Below are positions 9,214 to 16,778 of a stretch of 64,000 bases of DNA, piece after piece. The DNA comes from Streptomyces narbonensis (GTDB lineage: Bacteria > Actinomycetota > Actinomycetes > Streptomycetales > Streptomycetaceae). Under the pieces are notes generated by a model. It was not told where the DNA came from. It did not search any database and saw only the letters and a list, made by a program, of their open reading frames with translations. How positions within the stretch are numbered: position 1 is the first letter of the stretch; the number at the start of each line of letters is the position of its first letter. The position numbers and the translations under genes were made by a program. Location of the stretch: NCBI RefSeq assembly GCF_014649015.1, contig NZ_BMSF01000019.1, positions 62,001 to 126,000 of the forward strand. Direction: 5' to 3'.

Positions 9214-10389
9214 CTACTGCCCGGCGTACTTCTTGCTGACCTCGTCGAAGATCGCCTTGGCCTCGGGTCCGAGTCGCGGACCCGCGAGCCAGCCGGCCGT
9301 CGCCGGGCCGATCGAGGTGTTCGACACCAGCGCCGGCTTGCCGTCGCTGCCCTGGGCCACCCAGCCACCACCGGACGAACCACCGGTCATGGTGCAGCCG
9401 ATCCGGTACATCGTCGGCTGCTCCGCCTTCAGGGACAGCCGACCCGGCTTGTCCTGGCACTGGAACATCTTCTGGCCGTCGAACGGCGGCGCGGCCGGGT
9501 AACCGGTCGCCGTCATGCTCGCGATCTTCGGCACGGCCGGCGCGTTGAAGTCCACCGGAAGCGCCGAACCGACCGTCTCCTCCAGCGACTTGCCCGAGCC
9601 GCCCTTCTCCGGGGTCACCTGGATGACCGCGAAGTCGTACGGGGCCCCGGCGCCGCCCGTGGACGCGCCCTCGGCGATCCACTGGTCGGAGGTCTTGACC
9701 CAGTCCGCCCACCACACGCCGTAGGGCGCGATCTGCTCCCGCGTCGCCTTTTCCAGGTCGGAGGTGGGAAGCGCGGAGTCGTTGTAGGACGGCACGAAGG
9801 CGATGTTGCGGTACCAGCCGCCCTTCTGGCCCTTGTGCACGCAGTGTCCGGCCGTCCAGACCATGTTGGACTTGCCCGGGTGGGCCGGGTCCTGCACCAC
9901 GGTGGCCGAGCAGACCATCGAGCCCTCGGGGCCGTCGAAGAAGACCTTTCCGGCCTCGGCGGCGTTCCCGTGGTACTTCGGGGCGACGGCCTTCGCCTTG
10001 ACCGCGGCCGGAGTCGGGTCGGTGACACCCTCGTCACCCGAGATGTCCTCCTCCTCGACCGGCTTGTCGGGGCGCTCGGCGTCCCGCATGCGGTCCGGGT
10101 CCCAGAGGTCCTCGATGATCGGGTTGACGAAGTCCTTGGCCTCACGGAGCCACTTGTCGCGGTCCCAGTTCTTCCACTCGCCGTCGCGCCACTTGTCCAG
10201 GTCGATCCCGTGTTCCTTCAGGCGCTCCTTCAGGTCCTCCGGAATCTTGATCTTGTCGGCCGGGATCAGGCTCGTGGGCGCGCTGGGCTTGTCTCCCGCG
10301 TTCTCCTCCGTCGGGCCGCAGGCCGTCGCGGTGAGCGTCAGCGCAGCGACGGCGGAAGCCGCCATCAGCAGCGGACGAATCGATCGCAT
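9214..10389 (-). CDS. trypsin-like serine peptidase, probable lipoprotein (paralogue 2)
   Basis: This is a 391-residue protein built like its downstream neighbour: signal peptide ending LTATAC, a charged spacer (KWRDGEWKNWDRDKWL), then a trypsin-like domain with WTAGHCVH, PYDFAVIQV and GSSGGGW providing His, Asp and Ser. The two proteins align over their full length by eye. They diverge most in the spacer after the lipobox and in a loop where this copy has a longer acidic insert (EEEDISGDEG). AGGGGGAT precedes ATG 10389. The 100-base gap to the second copy has no obvious hairpin, so the pair could be cotranscribed. It is divergent from the siderophore operon. Confidence 0.85.
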   Translation of the reverse strand: MRSIRPLLMAASAVAALTLTATACGPTEENAGDKPSAPTSLIPADKIKIPEDLKERLKEHGIDLDKWRDGEWKNWDRDKWLREAKDFVNPIIEDLWDPDRMRDAERPDKPVEEEDISGDEGVTDPTPAAVKAKAVAPKYHGNAAEAGKVFFDGPEGSMVCSATVVQDPAHPGKSNMVWTAGHCVHKGQKGGWYRNIAFVPSYNDSALPTSDLEKATREQIAPYGVWWADWVKTSDQWIAEGASTGGAGAPYDFAVIQVTPEKGGSGKSLEETVGSALPVDFNAPAVPKIASMTATGYPAAPPFDGQKMFQCQDKPGRLSLKAEQPTMYRIGCTMTGGSSGGGWVAQGSDGKPALVSNTSIGPATAGWLAGPRLGPEAKAIFDEVSKKYAGQ

Positions 10390-10712
10390 CTCGTGATCCC
10401 CCTGGGACTACATATTTGTGTGTGCAATGGGTGAACGGCGGTCGCGTCCTCACGGACGGCGACCGACGGCCCCCAACTATGTCGGTGCCGGAGGGGACGG
10501 TACCCGCCCCGCCGCCGGTTCCGACTGTCGTTAAGCCGTTGCCGTGCCGTGATCCGGGACACGCCAAGTTCTTGCCACCGGCCCGTGATCCCCGGCAGTT
10601 CCCGTCGTTGGTACGTACGGGGGACACAACGAAGGCGTTCAGGACGGCTCTTGAGGCGCTCCACGACGTCCTGATGTGCAACGCAACCGTTACAGCGGGA
10701 GGACACCGAGCC
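10390..10712. other. divergent control region, secreted protease / siderophore operon
   Basis: This 323-base gene-free stretch must hold the promoters for the leftward protease pair and the rightward siderophore operon. It contains a short AT-rich patch (about 10408-10425). I looked for the DmdR-type iron box (19-bp palindrome around TTAGG..CCTAA) and did not find a match, nor any convincing -35/-10 pair. GGGAGGA at 10697-10703 is the ribosome-binding site of the aminotransferase. Confidence 0.5.
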
Positions 10713-12149
10713 GTGGCCGTGACCGAATCAGCTCCTGCCGTCGCACCGGCCGCGCACGTGCGGAACACGACGGGCGACGCGCCGGACCAGGGCGGAGGGT
10801 ACGAGGCGATCCTGCGCCGCCAGTCGCAGCGCGAGTCCGCCGCTCGCACCTACGCCCGCTCCCTGCCGATCGTCCCCGTGCGGGCCCGCGGCCTGACCAT
10901 CGAGGGCGCCGACGGCCGCCGTTACCTCGACTGCCTCTCCGGCGCCGGGACCCTCGCCCTCGGCCACAACCACCCCGTCGTCCTGGAGGCGATCAGAAAG
11001 GTCCTCGACTCGGGCGCCCCGCTCCACGTCCTCGACCTCGCCACCCCCCTCAAGGACGCCTTCACCTCGGAGCTGTTCGCCACCCTGCCGGCCGAACTCG
11101 CCGACGACGCCCGCATCCAGTTCTGCGGACCGGCCGGCACGGACGCCGTCGAGGCGGCCCTCAAACTCGTCCGCACCGCCACCGGCCGTGACGGACTCCT
11201 CGCCTTCACCGGCGCCTACCACGGCATGACGGCCGGAGCCCTGTCCGCCTCCGGCGGAGCGACCGACGTCCGCGTGACCCGGCTGCCCTACCCGCAGCAG
11301 TACCGCTGCCCCTTCGGCGTCGGCGGCGACCGAGGCCCCGAACTCGCCGCCCGCTGGACCGAGAGCGTCCTCGACGATCCCAAGAGCGGCGTCACCACCC
11401 CCGGCGGAATGATCGTCGAAGCCGTCCAGGGCGAAGGCGGGGTCATCCCGGCCCCCGACGACTGGATGCGCCGGATGCGCCGGATCACCGCCGACCGCTC
11501 CATCCCGCTCGTCGTCGACGAGGTCCAGACCGGCGTCGGCCGCACCGGCGCCTTCTGGGCCGTCGAGCACAGCGGCGTCGTGCCCGACGTGATGGTCCTC
11601 TCCAAGGCCATCGGCGGCTCCCTCCCGCTTGCCGTCATCGTCTACCGGTCCGAGCTCGACGCCTGGGAACCCGGCGCGCACGCCGGCACGTTCCGCGGCA
11701 ACCAGCTCGCCATGGCCGCTGGAACGGCCACCCTCGCGTACGTCCGCGAGAACAAGCTCGCCGAACGGGCCGGCATCCTCGGCGCCCGTATCCTCGGCCA
11801 ACTCCAGGGCCTCGCCGCCGCCCACCCCTGCGTCGGCGACGTCCGCGGCCGAGGCCTGATGATCGGCGTCGAACTCGTCGACCCCGAAGCGGCCGGCCCG
11901 GACGACCCGGTCCCGCCCGCCGCCCCTGCCCTGGCCTTCGCCGTCCAACAGGAGTGCCTCGCCCGCGGACTCATCGTCGAACTCGGCGGCCGCCACTCCG
12001 CGGTGGTCCGGCTCCTGCCCCCGCTCACCCTCACCGACGAGCAGGCCACCGCGGTCCTCGACCGCTTCGCCGACGCCCTGGCCGCGGCCGAACGGGCCCA
12101 CACCCCCACGACGGGCGCCCTCCGGACCATCCCCGGACCGTCCCACTGA
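10713..12149 (+). CDS. diaminobutyrate--2-oxoglutarate aminotransferase (siderophore operon)
   Basis: This is a class III PLP-dependent aminotransferase of 478 residues. It resembles RhbA/EctB-type enzymes that make 2,4-diaminobutyrate from aspartate semialdehyde, with glutamate as amino donor. Visible features are GRRYLDCLSGAGTLALGHNHP, the cofactor-phosphate region around GPAGTDAVEAALKL, the Asp-containing PLVVDEVQTGVGRTG, the Schiff-base lysine in VLSKAIGGSLP, and AGTFRGNQLAMAAG. GTG 10713 follows GGGAGGA with 9-base spacing; in-frame GTG 10719 is an alternative. It heads an operon of four same-strand genes with gaps of 37, 53 and 61 bases, and presumably supplies the diamine backbone of the siderophore. 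Confidence 0.88.
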   Translation: MAVTESAPAVAPAAHVRNTTGDAPDQGGGYEAILRRQSQRESAARTYARSLPIVPVRARGLTIEGADGRRYLDCLSGAGTLALGHNHPVVLEAIRKVLDSGAPLHVLDLATPLKDAFTSELFATLPAELADDARIQFCGPAGTDAVEAALKLVRTATGRDGLLAFTGAYHGMTAGALSASGGATDVRVTRLPYPQQYRCPFGVGGDRGPELAARWTESVLDDPKSGVTTPGGMIVEAVQGEGGVIPAPDDWMRRMRRITADRSIPLVVDEVQTGVGRTGAFWAVEHSGVVPDVMVLSKAIGGSLPLAVIVYRSELDAWEPGAHAGTFRGNQLAMAAGTATLAYVRENKLAERAGILGARILGQLQGLAAAHPCVGDVRGRGLMIGVELVDPEAAGPDDPVPPAAPALAFAVQQECLARGLIVELGGRHSAVVRLLPPLTLTDEQATAVLDRFADALAAAERAHTPTTGALRTIPGPSH

Positions 12150-12186
12150 CCCCGGACCGCCCCCGGCCCCACCCCAAGGAACCCCC

Positions 12187-14040
12187 GTGAACGCCACCCC
12201 CAGCTCCCCGGCGACCGAGACCACCGCACCCCTCGCCGTCGAGGAACCGACCGTCCCGCGCCAGCACATCGGACCGTACGACCCGCGGCCGCCCCGCCCG
12301 GCCGCCGTCGCAACCACCGCGCCCGACCCCCTGGACGACCCCGACCCGCAGCGCGCCGCCGACGTGGCCACCGTCGAGAACCTGCTCCGCTGCTGGATCC
12401 GGGAGAGGAACATCCCCGCCCCCGACTCCAGCACCCTGCGCGTCCCTCTCGACGCCAGCGGCACCGCCCTCCTCGTTCCCGTCCGCTACTGGTCGGCCAC
12501 CGGCTGGCACCGCTTCGGCGCACCCTCCCTCGAAGGCCTCCCGGCCACCGCGCCCACCGCCGACGCCGTCACCGTCGCCGCCCTGCTCAGCCGCGAGACC
12601 GGCCGCCCCGAAGGCACCGAACTCGTCGGCCGGGTCGCCGACTCCGCCCGGCGCACCGCCGACTTCCTCAGCGAGAGCCGCCGCGATCCCCACCCCCACC
12701 CGGACGCCGACCTCTTCCTCGCCGCCGAACAGTCCCTGCTGCTCGGCCACCCCCTGCACCCCACCCCCAAGAGCCGCGAAGGACTCTCCGAGGCCGAGGC
12801 CCGGCTCTACTCACCCGAACTCCACGGCTCCTTCCCCCTCCACTGGGTCGCCGTCGACCCCACCGTCCTCGGCTCCGACTCCGCCTGGACCGAGCAGGGC
12901 CGCCATGTCACCGCGGAACAGCTCACCGCCGGCCTCGCCGAGGGCCTTCCCCTCCCGGCCGGCACCGCACCCCTTCCCCTGCACCCCTGGCAGGCCCGCG
13001 AGCTCCTGCACCGCCCCGACGTCCGCGAACTCCTCGACGCCGGCCTCCTCCACGACCTCGGCCTCCACGGCAGCCCCTGGCACCCCACCTCCTCGGTCCG
13101 CACCGTGCACCGCCCGGGAGCCCGAGCCATGCTCAAGCTCTCCCTCGGCCTGCGCATCACCAACTCCCGCCGAGAGAACCTCCGCAAGGAACTCCACCGA
13201 GGCGTCGAGGTCCACCGGCTCCTGCGCACCGGCCTCGTCGACGAGTGGCAGGCAGCCCACCCCGGCTTCGACATCGTCCGCGACCCCGCCTGGCTCGCCG
13301 TGAACGCCCCGGACGGCACCCCCGTCCCCGGACTCGACGTCATGATCCGCCACAACCCCTTCGGGCCCAGCGACGACGCCGTCTGCATCGCCTCCCTCAC
13401 CACCCCCCGCCCCTGGCTCGGCGCCACCACCATGCGCTCCCGGCTCGCCGACATCATCGGCAGGCTCTCCACCCGCACCGGCCGCCCCACCACGGCCGTC
13501 GCCGCCGAGTGGTTCCTCCGCTACCTCGACCAGGTCGTCCGCCCCATCCTCTGGCTCGACGGACACGCCGGCATCGCCCTGGAGGCCCACCAGCAGAACA
13601 CCCTGGTGCTCCTGGACCAGGACGGCTGGCCCGTCGGCGGCCGCTACCGCGACAACCAGGGCTACTACTTCCGCGAGTCCCACCGCGCCGAGCTGGAGAG
13701 CCGGCTCCCCGGCATCGGCGCCGACAGCGACACCTTCGTCTCCGACCAGGTCACCGACGAGCGCTTCGCCTACTACCTCGGCATCAACAACGTCCTCGGC
13801 CTGATCGGCGCCTTCGGTGCCCAGCACCTCGCCGACGAGCGCGTCCTTCTCGCCGCCCTCCGCAGCTTCCTCACCTCCGCCACGAGCCTGGGCTCACCCC
13901 TGCCGCACCGACTCCTGGAGGCCGCGACCCTGCGCAGCAAGGCCAACCTCCTCACCCGCCTGCACGGCCTCGACGAGCTCGTCGGGCCGGTCGACACCCA
14001 GTCCGTCTACGTCACCGTCACCAACCCCCTCCGCACGTGA
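12187..14040 (+). CDS. NIS siderophore synthetase, IucA/IucC family (first)
   Basis: NRPS-independent siderophore synthetases adenylate a carboxylic acid such as citrate or a half-ester and condense it with an amine or hydroxylamine. The 617-residue protein carries the family motifs GHPLHPTPKSREG and ELHGSFPLHWVAVDP, an ATP-site region near SVRTVHRPGARAMLKLSLGLRITNSRREN, and EAHQQNTLVLLD with GRYRDNQGYYF in the C-terminal half, which carries the Mg/ATP ligands. The N-terminal 60 residues are a Pro/Ala-rich extension. GTG 12187 has AAGGA upstream. Its position resembles rhbC in the rhizobactin/schizokinen-type order. The exact acid and amine substrates cannot be read from the sequence. Confidence 0.88.
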   Translation: MNATPSSPATETTAPLAVEEPTVPRQHIGPYDPRPPRPAAVATTAPDPLDDPDPQRAADVATVENLLRCWIRERNIPAPDSSTLRVPLDASGTALLVPVRYWSATGWHRFGAPSLEGLPATAPTADAVTVAALLSRETGRPEGTELVGRVADSARRTADFLSESRRDPHPHPDADLFLAAEQSLLLGHPLHPTPKSREGLSEAEARLYSPELHGSFPLHWVAVDPTVLGSDSAWTEQGRHVTAEQLTAGLAEGLPLPAGTAPLPLHPWQARELLHRPDVRELLDAGLLHDLGLHGSPWHPTSSVRTVHRPGARAMLKLSLGLRITNSRRENLRKELHRGVEVHRLLRTGLVDEWQAAHPGFDIVRDPAWLAVNAPDGTPVPGLDVMIRHNPFGPSDDAVCIASLTTPRPWLGATTMRSRLADIIGRLSTRTGRPTTAVAAEWFLRYLDQVVRPILWLDGHAGIALEAHQQNTLVLLDQDGWPVGGRYRDNQGYYFRESHRAELESRLPGIGADSDTFVSDQVTDERFAYYLGINNVLGLIGAFGAQHLADERVLLAALRSFLTSATSLGSPLPHRLLEAATLRSKANLLTRLHGLDELVGPVDTQSVYVTVTNPLRT

Positions 14041-14093
14041 ACCCACCGTCGGAGCACCCGCCCCGAACACTCCGTCGAGAGGAGAGCGACACC

Positions 14094-14837
14094 GTGCCAC
14101 CCACAAACCCCCCGGCACATTCCCTGGGGGACGACACCCTCGACCTCAGGGTCGACGACCTCGTCGCCCTCCTCGCCGCCGGGAACCCGTCACCGAGTCC
14201 GGACGGCGACATCACCGCCGCCGACCTCCCCGACGGCGACTCCTCCGATCGCCACCAAACCGACGGAGACCTCCTCGACTCCGTCGCCGACTGGGCCCCG
14301 ACCGCCACCCGATTCGGCGCCTTCCAGCTCGTACCCGTACACCCCGACCGCGACCTGCCACTGATCGCGCGGTGGATGAACGCCCCCGCGGTCGCCGCCT
14401 TCTGGGAGCTCGCGGGCCCCGAGACCGTGACCGCCGAGCACCTCCGCACCCAGCTCCAGGGCGACGGCCGCAGCGTCCCCTGCCTCGGCGTCCTCGACGA
14501 CGTGCCCATGAGCTATTTCGAGCTCTACCGCGCCGACCTCGACCCGCTCGCCAGGCACTATCCGGCCCGCCCCCACGACACCGGTATCCATCTCCTCGTC
14601 GGAGGCGCCACCGACCGCGGTCGGGGCGTCGGGACCGCCCTCCTGCGCGCCGTCGCCGAACTCGTCCTCGACCACCGCCCCCGATGCACCCGGGTCGTCG
14701 CCGAACCGGACATCCGCAACACCCCCTCCGTCTCGGCCTTCCTCCGCGCCGGCTTCCGCAACACGGCGGAAGTCGACCTCCCCGACAAACGAGCCGCGCT
14801 CATGATCCGCGACCGCCCCCTTCGTCACTCTCTGTGA
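14094..14837 (+). CDS. siderophore N-acyltransferase, GNAT (IucB/RhbD type)
   Basis: This is a GNAT enzyme of 247 residues. The first 80 are acidic and low in complexity. The core begins at ATRFGAFQLVPVHPDRDLP and has the siderophore-acetyltransferase hallmark LIARWMNAPAVAAFWELAGP, then the acetyl-CoA site GATDRGRGVGTALLRAV and the DIRNTPSVSAFLRAGF segment. The family acetylates the N6-hydroxyl-amine or amine of a diamine siderophore precursor. GTG 14094 has GAGAGGAGA just upstream. It lies between the two IucA/IucC genes, equivalent to rhbD. It would normally act on a hydroxylamine, yet no N-hydroxylase gene is in the operon. Confidence 0.85.
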   Translation: MPPTNPPAHSLGDDTLDLRVDDLVALLAAGNPSPSPDGDITAADLPDGDSSDRHQTDGDLLDSVADWAPTATRFGAFQLVPVHPDRDLPLIARWMNAPAVAAFWELAGPETVTAEHLRTQLQGDGRSVPCLGVLDDVPMSYFELYRADLDPLARHYPARPHDTGIHLLVGGATDRGRGVGTALLRAVAELVLDHRPRCTRVVAEPDIRNTPSVSAFLRAGFRNTAEVDLPDKRAALMIRDRPLRHSL

Positions 14838-14898
14838 AAACCCCTCTGCCTTACATACACCGCTCGACCCACAGCGGTTCCCACCCCGAGGAGTCCTC

Positions 14899-16728
14899 GT
14901 GTCGACGTCCCCTGCACCCCACGACTCCGCACAGCCCGGCACGCCCCTCCCCACCACGCCGCCCCCCGAGCTGCTCGCGCCCCCCGAGCTGACCTCCGCC
15001 ACCTGGACCCGGGTGTCCGCCCGCCTCCTCGCCAAGGCCCTCGGCGAGTTCGCCTACGAGGAGATCGTCGAACCGGTCCCGGTCGACGACGGAGAGCCCG
15101 ACCAGCACGCCCTCACGCTCGACGACGGCACCACGCTCACCTTCCGCGCCCGCCGCGGCGCCTACGGAAGCTGGCGCGTCGAGGCCGACTCGATCAGCCA
15201 CGAGGGCCGGCCCATGACCGACCCCCTCGACTTCCTGGTCCGCGCCCGCGGACTCCTCCGGCTCGACGGCGCCACCCTCGGCCACCTCATCCGCGAACTC
15301 TCCGCCACCCTCACCGCCGACGCCCGCCTCGACCGCACGGCGCTCACCGCCGACCGGCTCGCCGACCTCTCCTACGCCGACCTCGAAGGCCACCAGACCG
15401 GCCACCCCTGGCTCGTCCTCAACAAGGGCCGCATCGGCTTCTCCGCCACCGACGCGGCCCGCTGGGCCCCCGAGGCCCGCCGTGCCACCCGGCTGCCGTG
15501 GATCGCCGTCAGCAACCGCATCGCCGCCTACCGGGGCGTCGCCGGCCTCGAAACACCCGACCGCCTCTACGCCCAGGAACTGGACCCGGAGGTCCACGCC
15601 GCCTTCCGCGCCGAGCTCGCCGCCCGCGGCCACGAACCCGACGGCTACCTCCTGCTGCCCGTCCACCCCTGGCAGTGGGACGAGGTCCTGCTCCCGCTCT
15701 ACGCCCCGGCCGTGGCCGCGGGCACCGTCGTTCCACTCTCTGCCGACGGCGACCTCCGCCTGCCCCAGCAGTCCGTCCGTACCTTCCTCAACACCAGCCG
15801 ACCCGACCGCCACACCGTCAAGCTCCCGCTGTCGGTGCTCAACACGCTCGTCTGGCGCGGCCTGCCCACCGAGCGGACCGTCGCCGCCCCCGCCGTGACC
15901 GCCTGGGTCCAAGGACTGCGCGACGGCGACGCGTTCCTGCGGGACGAGTGCGGAGTGATCCTCCTCGGCGAGGTCGCATCCGTCACCGTCGAGCACCCCC
16001 TCTACGACCGGCTGCCCGAAGTCCCGTACCAGTACAAGGAACTCCTCGGCGCGATCTGGCGCGAGCCGCTCCGACTGCCCCCCGGCGAGCGCGCCCGGAC
16101 CCTCGCCTCACTCCTCCACACCGATCCGAACGGGCGCGCCTTCGTCGCGGAGCTCGTCGAGCGGTCGGGACTCGCTCCCGCCGTCTGGCTCCAGCACCTC
16201 TTCGGCGCCCTGCTGCCCCCGCTGCTGCACTTCCTCTACCGGTACGGCACGGTCTTCTCGCCGCACGGCGAGAACGCGATCGTCGTCTGCGACGGAGAGG
16301 ACGTCCCCGTACGTCTGGCGATCAAGGACTTCGTCGACGACGTGAACGTCAGCGCCCAGCCGCTCCCCGAGCACGACACCATGCCGGGCGACGTCCGCTC
16401 GGTGCTGCTCACCGAGGAACCCGACTTCCTCACCCAGTTCATCCAATCGGGGCTCTTCGTCGGTGTCTTCCGCTACCTGGCGCCGCTCTGCGAGGAACAA
16501 CTGGCCTTCCCCGAGACGGAATTCTGGTCCCTCGTCCGAGCGGAGATCCTGCGCCACCAGGCGCGCTTCCCCGAGCTGAAGGAACGGTTCGAGCTCTTCG
16601 ACCTCCTCACGCCCCGGATCGAGCGGCTCTGCCTCAACCGCAACCGTCTGCATCTGGACGGCTACCGCGACCGGCCCGAGCGCCCGCACGCGGCCGTCCA
16701 CGGGACCGTCCCCAACCCGCTCGCGTGA
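14899..16728 (+). CDS. NIS siderophore synthetase, IucA/IucC family (second)
   Basis: This is a second synthetase of 609 residues, distinct from the first. It has the EGHQTGHPWLVLNKGRIGF motif seen in DesD/RhbF-like enzymes, LLPVHPWQWDEVLLPLY, SVRTFLNTSRPDRHTVKLPLS at the nucleotide site, and HGENAIVVCDGEDVPVRLAIKDF, which supplies the C-terminal catalytic Asp/Lys region. Such enzymes usually perform the second, terminal condensation. GTG 14899 follows CGAGGAG. The 61-base gap before it contains no hairpin, so it should belong to the same transcript. Presence of two synthetases implies a citrate-type two-step assembly. Confidence 0.88.
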   Translation: MSTSPAPHDSAQPGTPLPTTPPPELLAPPELTSATWTRVSARLLAKALGEFAYEEIVEPVPVDDGEPDQHALTLDDGTTLTFRARRGAYGSWRVEADSISHEGRPMTDPLDFLVRARGLLRLDGATLGHLIRELSATLTADARLDRTALTADRLADLSYADLEGHQTGHPWLVLNKGRIGFSATDAARWAPEARRATRLPWIAVSNRIAAYRGVAGLETPDRLYAQELDPEVHAAFRAELAARGHEPDGYLLLPVHPWQWDEVLLPLYAPAVAAGTVVPLSADGDLRLPQQSVRTFLNTSRPDRHTVKLPLSVLNTLVWRGLPTERTVAAPAVTAWVQGLRDGDAFLRDECGVILLGEVASVTVEHPLYDRLPEVPYQYKELLGAIWREPLRLPPGERARTLASLLHTDPNGRAFVAELVERSGLAPAVWLQHLFGALLPPLLHFLYRYGTVFSPHGENAIVVCDGEDVPVRLAIKDFVDDVNVSAQPLPEHDTMPGDVRSVLLTEEPDFLTQFIQSGLFVGVFRYLAPLCEEQLAFPETEFWSLVRAEILRHQARFPELKERFELFDLLTPRIERLCLNRNRLHLDGYRDRPERPHAAVHGTVPNPLA

Positions 16729-16778
16729 GGCGTGCGCGTGACCGGGCTGTCAGTGCCGCCCCGTAGGCTGGAAGCGCT

